From the NCBI RefSeq assembly GCF_003019675.1, contig NZ_CP028105.1, positions 124,001 through 188,000 on the forward strand: a DNA stretch of 64,000 bases, written 5' to 3'. The translations under genes and the position numbers were made by a program. Below the pieces are notes generated by a model. It was given only the letters and a program-made list of their open reading frames with translations, ran no database searches and had not been told where the DNA came from. The stretch comes from Fusobacterium ulcerans. GTDB taxonomy: Bacteria > Fusobacteriota > Fusobacteriia > Fusobacteriales > Fusobacteriaceae. Of the stretch, positions 18,135 through 26,834 are shown one piece after another (position 1 is the stretch's first letter; each line of letters opens with the position of its first letter).

Positions 18135-19313
18135 ATGAAAACTATAGATTTAGCTAAAAAGAACCACGATTATGTCATACAAATGAGAAGAGAATTCCAC
18201 ATGAATCCAGAAGTGAGCATGCAGGAATATAATACTTGCAGAAGAATAAAAGAGGAACTTGAAAAAATGGGTGTTGAATATAAAGGGATAGCTGGTACTG
18301 GAGTAATAGCTACTATCAAAGGAACTAAACCTGGGAAAACTGTAGCACTTAGAGGAGATATAGATGCTCTGGCTGTTGTAGAGGAAACTACTCATGACTA
18401 CGTTTCTAAAGTTCACGGAATGATGCATGCCTGTGGACATGACACTCATGGAGCTATGCTTCTTGGAGCTGTAAAAGTTTTAAATGAAATGAAAGATGAA
18501 ATAGAAGGTACTGTTAAATTCTTCTTCCAGCCAGGAGAAGAGGTAGGAAAAGGAGCTGCTGCTATGGTAGCAGAGGGAGCTCTTGAAGGTGTAGATGGTG
18601 TTATGGGAATACACATATCTTCTGATATGCCTGTTGGAACTATAAATGCTGATCCAGGACCTAGAATGGCTTCTGCTGATTGTTTTAAAGTAACTATCAC
18701 AGGAAAAGGCGGACATGGAGCAAGACCTGAGCAATGTATAGATGCTGTTGTAGTAGGTGCTGCTACTGTTATGAATCTTCAATCAATAGTAAGCAGAGAA
18801 CTTTCTCCATTTGACCCTGTTGTAGTGACTACTGGATCAATAAAATCTGGAACTAGATTTAATGTAATAGCTCCTACTGCTGTATTGGAAGGAACTGTTA
18901 GATATTATAAACCTGAATACAAACAAGTCATAGCTGATGCTATTGAGAGAATAGCTAAATCTACAGCTGAAGCTTACAGAGCTACTGCTGAAATGGAATA
19001 TTCTAGTCTTGTAAAACCTACTATCAATGATGATGCTTGTGCTGAACTTGCTCAGGAATCAGCTGCTAAAATAGTTGGAAAAGAAAATGTAGTACATACT
19101 CCTGCTGGTACAGGTGGAGAAGATTTCTCTGAATTTTCTTCAATAGTTCCAGGAGTTATGACTAGACTTGGAGCTGGAAATGTGGAAAAAGGAATAACTT
19201 ACCCTCATCATCATGGAAAATTTGATGTGGATGAAGATTCTTTTGTTTATGGAGTTGCATTTTATGCACAATATGCTATCGATTATTTAAAGAAAAATCC
19301 TAAGCCCCTCTAA
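18135..19313 (+). CDS. M20D amidohydrolase (aminoacylase/carboxypeptidase type) copy 1
   Basis: 392-residue cytoplasmic dimetal hydrolase of the HippO/IAA-amino-acid hydrolase group. Metal-site motifs: LRGDIDAL, MHACGHDTHGAMLLG with the Cys and His ligands, FFQPGEEVGKGA with the catalytic Glu, GKGGHGARPE in the dimerisation domain and YPHHHGKFDVDE near the C-terminus. It likely releases free amino acids from N-acyl amino acids or small peptides imported via the preceding binding protein. Start 18135 with GGGAGG; an upstream ATG at 18120 overlaps that site. Confidence 0.9.
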   Translation: MKTIDLAKKNHDYVIQMRREFHMNPEVSMQEYNTCRRIKEELEKMGVEYKGIAGTGVIATIKGTKPGKTVALRGDIDALAVVEETTHDYVSKVHGMMHACGHDTHGAMLLGAVKVLNEMKDEIEGTVKFFFQPGEEVGKGAAAMVAEGALEGVDGVMGIHISSDMPVGTINADPGPRMASADCFKVTITGKGGHGARPEQCIDAVVVGAATVMNLQSIVSRELSPFDPVVVTTGSIKSGTRFNVIAPTAVLEGTVRYYKPEYKQVIADAIERIAKSTAEAYRATAEMEYSSLVKPTINDDACAELAQESAAKIVGKENVVHTPAGTGGEDFSEFSSIVPGVMTRLGAGNVEKGITYPHHHGKFDVDEDSFVYGVAFYAQYAIDYLKKNPKPL

Positions 19314-19318
19314 GGGGC
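19304..19318 (+). other. Intercistronic hairpin at M20 stop codon
   Basis: GCCCCT-CTA-AGGGGC around the TAA stop of the first M20 gene, without a T-run. It may adjust mRNA stability or relative expression between the M20 gene and the next binding protein. Confidence 0.5.
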
Positions 19319-19347
19319 CTTGGGAATAACTAAGGAGATGTGAAAAA

Positions 19348-20916
19348 ATGAATTATAAAACGTTTAAAAAACTCGGAATGTGTATGTTATTGGTTTGTGT
19401 TGGGTTATTTAGTGCTATGAAACTTTCTGCCTCATCAAAAGATGAGAAAAAAACAGATCCTGCCGCTACTTCTGCTAAAGTCCAACTGAAAGATACTCTT
19501 GTTGTAGCAATGAAGTCTGATCCTAAGACTGTTGATCCTCAAAAGAGTATTGATACTATGTCTAATAAATCTATCAATCTTATGTATGACTCTCTTTTAG
19601 AATTAGACGAAAACCTTAATGTAGTTCCTGCTCTTGCTGAAAGATGGGAAAGAATTGATGAATATAGTGTTGTCTTTTATTTAAGAAAAGGTGTTAAGTT
19701 CCATAATGGAGATGAACTGAAAGCTGAAGATGTAAAATTTACATTGGAAAGAGCTGTTGCTTCTCCTCAAACTATGTATCTTTACAACCCTATTTCTGAA
19801 GTTACAGTTATAGATGACTATACTGTAAAAGTTACTACAAAGGCTCCTTTTGGTGCTCTTTTACAAAACCTTGCTGCTGTTCAGGGAGGAATTGTAAACA
19901 AGAAAGTAGTAGAAGCTGCTGGGGATGATTATGTTAAAAATCCTGTAGGAACTGGACAATACAAATTCAAAGAATGGCTTCCTGGAAACAAGATTGTTTT
20001 TGAAGCGTTTAATGATTCATATCATGGTGCTCCTAAAATCAAAGAGATCACTTTCAAAACTGTTCCTGAAGTAAGCAACAGAATGATCTATTTGGAAACT
20101 GGGGAAGCTGATATCTCTTTTGACATTGGTCTTATGGATAAAGAAGCTGTTAAAAATCATAAAAATTTAGAGCTGCTTGAAGTTGAATCTCCTTCTATCC
20201 TTTACATTGGATTTGACCAAAGTGTACCTAAATTCCAAAATAAAAAATTAAGACAGGCAATCGCCTATGCTATTGATAATAATGTTTTTGTAGATGCAAT
20301 CTTCAGAGGTTCAGCTGTTGCTGCTGATTCAGTTATGGCTAAAGCTTCTCCTGCATACAATCCTAATGTAAAAAAATATGACCAGAATATCGAAAAAGCT
20401 AAAGAACTTTTAAAAGAAGCTGGATATCCTAATGGACTTGACCTTCAATTATGGGTAATGGATGATGGTCCTAGAGTAGATATGTGTGTAATTATTCAAG
20501 ATCAATTAAAAGCTATTGGTATCAATATCGAAATCAAAGTTTTTGAATTTGGAGCTTATGTATCTAAGACAGCTCTTCCTGACAAAGAACTTTATTTCCT
20601 TTCATGGAATTCATCTGGAGATGGAGACGCTTCTCTTTATCCTTTATTCCACTCTAGCCAGCACGGAGCATCTGGTAACAGAAGTTTCTATTCTAACAAA
20701 GAGATTGATGAACTTTTAGATAAAGCAAGAACTTCAGTAGATCAAGATGAAAGAACTGAGATCTACAAAAAAGTACAAGATATTCTTCAAGAGGAACTTC
20801 CTCATTACACTTTAGTTTATCCTAAATTAAATCTTGCAAAAAGTACTAAAGTAAAAGGTATGATCTTTAAGAAAAATGGATATGTTGATATGACAAAAGC
20901 ATATGTTGAAAAATAA
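19348..20916 (+). CDS. Periplasmic solute-binding protein, family 5, copy 2
   Basis: 522-residue paralog of copies 1 and 3. Signal peptide MNYKTFKKLGMCMLLVCVGLF ends near SASS; Cys residues lie in the hydrophobic core but not in a canonical lipobox. Conserved DPKTVDPQKSIDT, GVKFHNGDELKAEDVKFT, GTGQYKFKEWLPGNK and LPHYTLVYP. Same operon as copy 1, 34 nt after the M20 stop. Divergence in the binding-lobe segments suggests a different peptide specificity from its neighbours. Confidence 0.88.
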   Translation: MNYKTFKKLGMCMLLVCVGLFSAMKLSASSKDEKKTDPAATSAKVQLKDTLVVAMKSDPKTVDPQKSIDTMSNKSINLMYDSLLELDENLNVVPALAERWERIDEYSVVFYLRKGVKFHNGDELKAEDVKFTLERAVASPQTMYLYNPISEVTVIDDYTVKVTTKAPFGALLQNLAAVQGGIVNKKVVEAAGDDYVKNPVGTGQYKFKEWLPGNKIVFEAFNDSYHGAPKIKEITFKTVPEVSNRMIYLETGEADISFDIGLMDKEAVKNHKNLELLEVESPSILYIGFDQSVPKFQNKKLRQAIAYAIDNNVFVDAIFRGSAVAADSVMAKASPAYNPNVKKYDQNIEKAKELLKEAGYPNGLDLQLWVMDDGPRVDMCVIIQDQLKAIGINIEIKVFEFGAYVSKTALPDKELYFLSWNSSGDGDASLYPLFHSSQHGASGNRSFYSNKEIDELLDKARTSVDQDERTEIYKKVQDILQEELPHYTLVYPKLNLAKSTKVKGMIFKKNGYVDMTKAYVEK

Positions 20917-20945
20917 AAGCTAAACCAACTGGGAGGAAAAAATAA

Positions 20946-22118
20946 ATGCAAACTAAAAAATTAGCAGAGAAATATAAAGATTATGTAATAAAAATGAGAA
21001 GAGAATTTCATATGAATCCTGAAGCAAGTATGGAGGAATACAACACTTCAAGGAGGATAAGGGAAGAGCTGGACAAAGCTGGTATTGAAAACAGAAGCAT
21101 AGCCAGTACTGGAGTTATAGCAACTATCAAAGGTGATCATCCCGGAAAAACTGTAGCTCTGAGAGGTGATATTGACGCTCTGGCTGTAATAGAAGAAAGT
21201 GGAAAAGAATATGCTTCAAAAGTTCACGGGCTTATGCACGCCTGTGGACATGATACTCATGGAGCTATGCTTCTGGGATCAGCTATGGTGCTCAATGAAA
21301 TGAAAGATAAAATCAATGGAACTGTTAAATTTTTCTTCCAGCCTGGTGAAGAAGTTGGAAAAGGTGCTGCTGCTATGGTGGCAGAGGGAGCTCTCGAAGG
21401 TGTAGATGGTGTTATGGGAATGCATATTTCCAGTGGACTTCCATCTGGTACTATCAATGCTGACCCTGGTGCAAAGACAGCTTCTGCTGACTATTTTAAA
21501 ATTACTGTAACTGGAAAGGGTGGACATGGTGCTGAACCTGAAAAAACAATAGATGCTGTTGTTGTTGGTTCTGCTGTTGTTATGAATATGCAGTCTCTTG
21601 TCAGCAGAGAATTCAGTCCTTTTGATCCTCTGGTTGTAACAATTGGTTCTATCCAGTCAGGAACTAGATTCAATGTAATAGCTCCAAGAGCTGTTATTGA
21701 AGGGACTGTAAGATACTATAACCCAGAATTTAAAGAAAAAGTTCCAGCAGCTATTGAAAGAATAGCTAAGGCTACTGCTGAAGCATATAGAGCAACTGCT
21801 GAAATGGAATACTCTAATCTAGTAAAAATAACTATCAATGATGATGCCTGCACTTCCATTGCTCGTGAAGCAGCTGGAAAGATAGTAGGAAAAGAAAATG
21901 TAGTAGAAACTCCTCCAGCTACTGGTGGAGAGGATTTTTCTGAATTTTCTTCTATTGTTCCTGGAGTTATGTGCAACTTAGGTGCCAGAAACGAAGAAAA
22001 AGGCACTACATATCCACATCATCATGGAAAATTTGATGTAGATGAAGATGTATTTGTAGGTGGAGTAGCATTCTATGCCCAATATGCTCTTGATTTCTTA
22101 GATAAGAATAAAGATTAA
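20946..22118 (+). CDS. M20D amidohydrolase copy 2
   Basis: 390 residues, closely related to copies 1 and 3. It shows LRGDIDAL, MHACGHDTHGAMLLG, FFQPGEEVGKGA, GKGGHGAEPE and YPHHHGKFDVDED. ATG 20946 follows GGGAGG, 29 nt after SBP copy 2. Last gene of transcription unit 1. No clear terminator is seen before the next promoter at 22139, so read-through into unit 2 is possible. Confidence 0.9.
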   Translation: MQTKKLAEKYKDYVIKMRREFHMNPEASMEEYNTSRRIREELDKAGIENRSIASTGVIATIKGDHPGKTVALRGDIDALAVIEESGKEYASKVHGLMHACGHDTHGAMLLGSAMVLNEMKDKINGTVKFFFQPGEEVGKGAAAMVAEGALEGVDGVMGMHISSGLPSGTINADPGAKTASADYFKITVTGKGGHGAEPEKTIDAVVVGSAVVMNMQSLVSREFSPFDPLVVTIGSIQSGTRFNVIAPRAVIEGTVRYYNPEFKEKVPAAIERIAKATAEAYRATAEMEYSNLVKITINDDACTSIAREAAGKIVGKENVVETPPATGGEDFSEFSSIVPGVMCNLGARNEEKGTTYPHHHGKFDVDEDVFVGGVAFYAQYALDFLDKNKD

Positions 22119-22138
22119 AAAATATTTTAAAATATTTC

Positions 22139-22167
22139 TTGACTTTTCGTTTTTTTAGTATTACAAT
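22139..22167 (+). promoter_or_regulatory. Promoter of peptide-utilisation unit 2
   Basis: TTGACT 22139-22144, 17-nt spacer, TACAAT 22162-22167. It sits just after the M20 copy 2 stop and upstream of leader ORF 2. Confidence 0.8.
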
Positions 22168-22209
22168 CCTCTACAAGAAGTAATCATTTTGAAAAGGAGG
22201 ACACAGGGT

Positions 22210-22377
22210 ATGTTAAGAACTAACTTAGAATTTAGAGCATTTGTATATTTTTATTACTTTTACTACTTTTTTTACTTTTACTTTAAAAGAAATATATATA
22301 CAATTATCTCTGATGTTAGGTTTAGTTTTCATAGTTTTAATAACTTTTGTGTTCCTATTGATATCAGTCATAATTAA
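22210..22377 (+). CDS. Leader ORF 2: 55-residue Phe/Tyr-rich peptide
   Basis: ATG 22210 with AAGGAGG 9 nt upstream; a TTG-started extension to 22189 would include the ribosome binding site. Residues 11-25 read FVYFYYFYYFFYFYF: fourteen of fifteen codons are Phe or Tyr. The C-terminal codons form the 5' arm of the hairpin at 22351, and a terminator follows before SBP copy 3. The layout resembles the pheA-type attenuation leaders of enteric bacteria. A small membrane peptide is the alternative. Confidence 0.6.
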   Translation: MLRTNLEFRAFVYFYYFYYFFYFYFKRNIYTIISDVRFSFHSFNNFCVPIDISHN

Positions 22378-22385
22378 TAGGGAAC
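22351..22385 (+). ncRNA. Leader 2 hairpin overlapping the leader stop codon
   Basis: GTTCCTATT (22351-22359) pairs with AATAGGGAAC (22376-22385) with one bulged G. The leader stop codon (22375-22377) lies at the base of the 3' arm, so a ribosome at the stop would disrupt the hairpin. Confidence 0.5.
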
Positions 22386-22447
22386 CCTTATTGGTTATGA
22401 GTGTATAAGTCAAATGATTATTTTAGGATAAATAAAAGTATATTTAG

Positions 22448-22474
22448 AGCAGCCTGACTGGGCTGCTTTTTTTT
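22448..22474 (+). terminator. Leader terminator (attenuator) before SBP gene 3
   Basis: AGCAGCC-TGACTG-GGCTGCT followed by seven or more T; near-copy of the hairpin at 16344. It sits between promoter/leader ORF and structural genes. Confidence 0.87.
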
Positions 22475-22498
22475 ATACAAAATTTAAGGGGGAAAAAA

Positions 22499-24049
22499 AT
22501 GAACAAGAAAATTTTAAAAACATTGGGATTGATACTAACGATACTGGTATTAGTTGGATTTGGAAAAACTGTTGCTGCTGAAAAGAAAACTGGTAATGAT
22601 ACTGCTTTAAAAGAGACTCTTGTTATAGCTCAAAAATCTGATGCTAAAACTCTTGACCCTCAAAAGAGTATTGATACTGTTTCAAACAAAGTTATGCAGA
22701 TGATGTTTGATACTTTGACTTCTATGGATGAAAATCTTAATATCGAACCAGGGCTTGCTGAAAAATGGGAAAGAGTAGACGACTACAGCATGATCTTCCA
22801 TTTGAGAAAAGGAGTTAAATTCCACAATGGAGATACAATGACTGCTGAAGATGTAAAGTACTCTCTCGACAGAGCAATAGCTTCTCCACAGGCTTCATAC
22901 CTTTTTAATCCAATAAAAGAAGTTGCCATCATTGATGAAAACACTGTAAAGGTAACTACAAAAGAACCTTTTGGTCCTTTGCTAAAACATCTGTCTACTA
23001 CTAATGGTTCTATTATCAACAAAAGAGCTGCTGTAGAGGCTGGGGATGATGTTTTCAAAAATCCTGTAGGAACTGGACAGCATAAATTCAAAGAATGGAT
23101 AACAGGAGACAGAATAGTTCTTGAATCATTCCCTGAGAGTTGGAAAGGTGAATCAAAAATAAAAAATGTAGTTTTCAAAAATATCCCTGAAGTAAGCAAC
23201 AGAATGATATCTTTGGAAACTGGTGAAATAGATGTAGCTTTTGATATTGGTATCATGGACAGAGAAGCTGTTATGAATCACAAGAAGCTTGAATTAGTAG
23301 AAGTGGAAGCTCCTTCAAGTCTTTACCTTGCTTTTGATCAGACAAATCCATTATTTGTTGATATCAGAGTAAGACAAGCCATTGCTTATGCTGTAGACAA
23401 CAGAGTTCTTGCAGAAGCTGTATTCAGAGGTGCTGCTGTTCCGGCAAATTCAACACTTCCTACTGTAGTAGCTGGATACAATCCTGACTCTAATATCTAT
23501 GAAGTAAATATAGAGAAAGCTAAGGAGCTTTTAAAAGAAGCTGGATACCCAGATGGCTTCAATATAAAATTATGGGTAAATGATGAGTCTACAAGAGTTG
23601 ATATGTGTGTTATCATTCAAGATCAGCTGAAAGCTGTTGGGATAAATGTTGAAATAGAAGTTTTTGAATGGGGAACTTACCTTTCAAAAACATTAGAGCA
23701 AAATAAACAACTGTACCTTTTCTCATGGAATGTATCTTCTGGAGATGCTGACGCTGCTCTATACCCAATGTTCCACTCTTCACAGAGAAATGGTTCAGCT
23801 AACAGAAGCAACTATGTATCTAAAGAAGCTGACGAACTTTTGGATAAAGCAAGAAACTCTGTAAATGAAGATGAAAGAAACCTTATTTACAAAGAGGTAC
23901 AAGATATACTTCAAAGAGATCTTCCTCATTACACTTTAGTTTTTCCTAAACTTAATCTGGGAATGAATAAAAATGTAAAAGGGCTTCTTATGAAAAAAAC
24001 CGGTTATATAGATATCACTAACACTTACATAACAAAAGATAATAAATAA
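22499..24049 (+). CDS. Periplasmic solute-binding protein, family 5, copy 3
   Basis: 516 residues. Signal peptide about residues 1-27 (ILTILVLVGFGKTVAA). Conserved DAKTLDPQKSIDT, GVKFHNGDTMTAEDVKYS, GTGQHKFKEWITGDR and LPHYTLVFP. ATG 22499 follows AAGGGGG at 7 nt, immediately after the leader terminator. Third receptor of the tandem set, with its own attenuated promoter, so expression is probably induced by a different signal from copies 1 and 2. Confidence 0.88.
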   Translation: MNKKILKTLGLILTILVLVGFGKTVAAEKKTGNDTALKETLVIAQKSDAKTLDPQKSIDTVSNKVMQMMFDTLTSMDENLNIEPGLAEKWERVDDYSMIFHLRKGVKFHNGDTMTAEDVKYSLDRAIASPQASYLFNPIKEVAIIDENTVKVTTKEPFGPLLKHLSTTNGSIINKRAAVEAGDDVFKNPVGTGQHKFKEWITGDRIVLESFPESWKGESKIKNVVFKNIPEVSNRMISLETGEIDVAFDIGIMDREAVMNHKKLELVEVEAPSSLYLAFDQTNPLFVDIRVRQAIAYAVDNRVLAEAVFRGAAVPANSTLPTVVAGYNPDSNIYEVNIEKAKELLKEAGYPDGFNIKLWVNDESTRVDMCVIIQDQLKAVGINVEIEVFEWGTYLSKTLEQNKQLYLFSWNVSSGDADAALYPMFHSSQRNGSANRSNYVSKEADELLDKARNSVNEDERNLIYKEVQDILQRDLPHYTLVFPKLNLGMNKNVKGLLMKKTGYIDITNTYITKDNK

Positions 24050-24190
24050 TTTTATATCAATAAATAAAAATATAAGTTAAAATAGATCTAAGATCTTAAA
24101 CTAATCCACAATATTTAATATAAATATAACTTAAAAAATAAGTAAATATAGAAAATATTTCATATTTACATTATACAAGGGGGAAATAAA

Positions 24191-25360
24191 ATGAAATCAC
24201 AAGAATTAGCTAAAGAGTACAAAGATTATGTCCTAAATATGAGAAGAGAATTTCATATGAATCCAGAACCAAGTCTTCAAGAATATGAAACTTCTAAAAG
24301 GATAAAAGCTGAACTGGAAAAAGATGGAATAGAATGTGAAATAGTTGCTGATACTGGAGTAGTTGCTACTATCCATGGAGCTAATTCTGGAAAAACTGTT
24401 GCTTTAAGAGGAGATATTGATGCCCTTGCTGTTATTGAACAGACTGGGAAAGAATATGCTTCTAAAGTTCATGGGTTAATGCATGCATGCGGACATGACT
24501 CTCATGGAGCTATGCTTTTGGGAGCTGCTAAAGTTCTAAACAGAATGAAAGATGAAATAAATGGTACTGTAAAACTTTTTTTCCAGCCGGGAGAAGAGGT
24601 AGTACTTGGTGCTAAAAAAATGATAGCTGCTGGAGTTATGGAAGGTGTAGATGCAATTATGGGTATCCATGTATCATCTGATGTTCCTTCTGGGCAAATA
24701 TCTGCTGACAGTGGAGCAAGAATGGCATCAGGAGATATGTTTAAAATAACTGTAACTGGAAAAGGGGGACATGGAGCAAGACCAGAGCAGTGTATAGATG
24801 CTGTTGTAGTAGGTTCTGCTATTGTTATGAACCTTCAGCCTATTATCAGCAGAGAGTATTCACCTTTTGATCCTGCTGTGCTTACTGTTGGAGAAATTAA
24901 ATCTGGAACTAGATTCAATGTTATAGCTCCTACTGCTATATTGAGTGGTACTACTAGATGCTACAGCCCTGAAGTTAGAAAGAATTTCTTTGACTCTATA
25001 ACAAGAGTAGCTAAATCTACAGCTGAAGCTTACAGAGCCACTGCTGAAGTAGAATTTACAGAGGGAGTAGGGCCAACTATCAATGATGATAACTGTGCTG
25101 CGTTAGCAAGAGAAACTGCTGCTTCTCTTGTAGGAAAAGAAAATGTTATTGCTGTTCCCCCTTCTACTGGAGGAGAGGATTTCTCATTCTTCTCTAATAT
25201 CGTTCCAGGAGTTATGGTAAAACTTGGAACTGGAAACAAGGAAAAAGGAACTGACTTCCCTCATCATCATGAAAAATTTGATATAGATGAGGATATGCTT
25301 GAAGTTGGTACTGCATTGTATGCTCAATTTGCTTTAAACTACTTAGCTAATAACAAATAA
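24191..25360 (+). CDS. M20D amidohydrolase copy 3
   Basis: 389 residues with LRGDIDAL, MHACGHDSHGAMLLG, LFFQPGEEVVLGA, GKGGHGARPE and FPHHHEKFDIDED. The GKGAAAM segment of copies 1 and 2 is replaced by VLGAKKM, so the active-site rim differs. ATG 24191 after AAGGGGG. A 141-nt AT-rich gap separates it from SBP copy 3, much longer than in the other modules, and may hold an extra promoter. Confidence 0.9.
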   Translation: MKSQELAKEYKDYVLNMRREFHMNPEPSLQEYETSKRIKAELEKDGIECEIVADTGVVATIHGANSGKTVALRGDIDALAVIEQTGKEYASKVHGLMHACGHDSHGAMLLGAAKVLNRMKDEINGTVKLFFQPGEEVVLGAKKMIAAGVMEGVDAIMGIHVSSDVPSGQISADSGARMASGDMFKITVTGKGGHGARPEQCIDAVVVGSAIVMNLQPIISREYSPFDPAVLTVGEIKSGTRFNVIAPTAILSGTTRCYSPEVRKNFFDSITRVAKSTAEAYRATAEVEFTEGVGPTINDDNCAALARETAASLVGKENVIAVPPSTGGEDFSFFSNIVPGVMVKLGTGNKEKGTDFPHHHEKFDIDEDMLEVGTALYAQFALNYLANNK

Positions 25361-25370
25361 GGAGATTGCT

Positions 25371-25850
25371 ATGAAAAGAGAGATTCTGCTTCTTGGAAAT
25401 GAGGAATTATACCAAATAAGTGAGCCCGTGAAACCAGATGAAATTGAAACTCTTAAATCTGTAGTTCAGGACCTTCATGATACATTGATGGATTTCAGGG
25501 AAAAATATCATGCTGGACGTGCTATTGCAGCACCTCAGATAGGAGTTAAAAAAAGACTTCTCTATATGTTCATTGATAAACCTGTGGTATTTATAAATCC
25601 AGTTCTGGAGTTTCCTGATAATGAAATGATGGAAGTATTAGACGACTGTATGTCTTTTCCAAATCTGCTTGTTAAAGTGATGCGTCATAAAAGATGCAGA
25701 ATAAAATATTTAGATATGGACTGGAAAGAGCAGGTAATGTCTTTAGAGGGAGATCTTTCTGAGCTTTTACAGCATGAGTTTGATCATCTGGATGGGATAT
25801 TGGCTACAATGAGAGCTATAGATAATAAATCATTAGTAATAAAAAAATAA
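25371..25850 (+). CDS. Peptide-deformylase-like metallohydrolase
   Basis: 159-residue protein of the PDF family, which removes N-formyl from Met-peptides using Fe or Zn. Motif 1 is GRAIAAPQIG, motif 2 is DDCMSFP instead of the canonical EGCLS (the metal-ligand Cys is kept) and motif 3 is the intact LQHEFDHLDG. ATG 25371 after AAGGAG, 10 nt behind M20 copy 3. Placement at the end of a peptide-scavenging operon and the divergent motif 2 suggest it deformylates imported peptides rather than being the essential housekeeping enzyme; that is inference. Confidence 0.82.
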   Translation: MKREILLLGNEELYQISEPVKPDEIETLKSVVQDLHDTLMDFREKYHAGRAIAAPQIGVKKRLLYMFIDKPVVFINPVLEFPDNEMMEVLDDCMSFPNLLVKVMRHKRCRIKYLDMDWKEQVMSLEGDLSELLQHEFDHLDGILATMRAIDNKSLVIKK

Positions 25851-25870
25851 AATTACTTATATTTTCAATA

Positions 25871-26201
25871 AAAAAAGACCAATCTATTAGATAAAAGAAT
25901 CTCTTAGATAAGAGAAATATAAAATTATCCTGTATTTTATGTAATAATTTAGCTAAATTAAAAAGAATAATTTTTTTTAGTTTAAGACTAGCTTCAGTAG
26001 AAAGAAAACCTATTAATTTTGTTCATACTCCTAAATCGGTAAACTCATTTCGCTTATCGCTTCATTCAAACAGTACCGATTCTAACGAAGTATATCACTT
26101 CATTAATTTTACGATTTTCCTTCTAATTTTCACTAGTCTTAAACTAAGATATTTTTTATAGCAAATAGTTACTATTTTATATTTTTTGCTTGGTCTTTTT
26201 T
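25871..26201. repeat. MITE-like nested palindromic element, about 331 bp
   Basis: Three nested inverted repeats share one centre. Outer: AAAAAAGACCAA (25871-25882) / TTGGTCTTTTTT (26190-26201). Middle: TAGTTTAAGACTAG (25978-25991) / CTAGTCTTAAACTA (26133-26146), a perfect 14-mer. Inner: AATCGGTA (26034-26041) / TACCGATT (26074-26081). Flanking arms are also imperfectly complementary. Non-coding, between two convergent genes. It resembles a miniature transposable or folded repetitive element; copies elsewhere in the genome cannot be checked here. Confidence 0.65.
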
Positions 26202-26231
26202 TATTATATTTTTATCTTGGGCTGACCTCTT

Positions 26232-26834
26232 TTATTTTTTTAATTCCTCTATCACTTTATATGCTTCATCAGCCATATCTACACATACATCTGTTTTACA
26301 TGAAGCTTTTTTATTAAATATAGTATTAAAAATAGTATATGCTGCTAAAGTCGATCCTGCCTCAGAAGCATGTTTATTATCTTTAAAATAAAGCTCAATT
26401 TCAGGATGTTTTTTCTTAAAGTTCCACCATATTATTCCTACAGGAGCTACTGCTATATTAAGTTTTAAACCTAAATTTAAATAAGCATCTGACATAGCTT
26501 TCTGTTTATCCTCTTCTCCTTTTAAAGTCCAAGGCATATACAATACAGCTTTTGATCCAGCCATTTTTATAAACTTATTAATCGCTTCAACAGAAGTTCC
26601 AAGAACTTTTTCATCAAATCCAGATTGAAGGTGCTGAAGCACTACATAGTCATAATCTCCATAAAGTATATTAAATCTAACTTCTGGTTCATCTTTATGA
26701 AAATCCAATCCCTTATAACCATGTGCTATCATTGTTACTTCCATGGCAATATTATTTTCTTTGCATATCATTTTAAAAATATGAGGCATATCATTAAAAT
26801 AAGTATGACTATTTCCTATAAATAAAACTCTCAT
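26232..26834 (-). CDS. SGNH/GDSL-type hydrolase
   Basis: 200-residue esterase-like protein. Block I GNSHTYFNDMP carries the nucleophile Ser (position of GDS). The Asp/His pair appears in DNKHASEAGS near residue 155. No signal peptide, so cytoplasmic. ATG 26834 directly abuts the stop of the EamA gene (TAAATG), so the two are co-translated. Natural ester substrate unknown. Confidence 0.8.
   Translation of the reverse strand: MRVLFIGNSHTYFNDMPHIFKMICKENNIAMEVTMIAHGYKGLDFHKDEPEVRFNILYGDYDYVVLQHLQSGFDEKVLGTSVEAINKFIKMAGSKAVLYMPWTLKGEEDKQKAMSDAYLNLGLKLNIAVAPVGIIWWNFKKKHPEIELYFKDNKHASEAGSTLAAYTIFNTIFNKKASCKTDVCVDMADEAYKVIEELKK

Noticed and set aside
22189-22377. Longer 62-codon version of leader ORF 2 starting at TTG 22189
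   Set aside because: The extra codons consist of the ribosome binding site itself; ATG 22210 has AAGGAGG at the correct distance.
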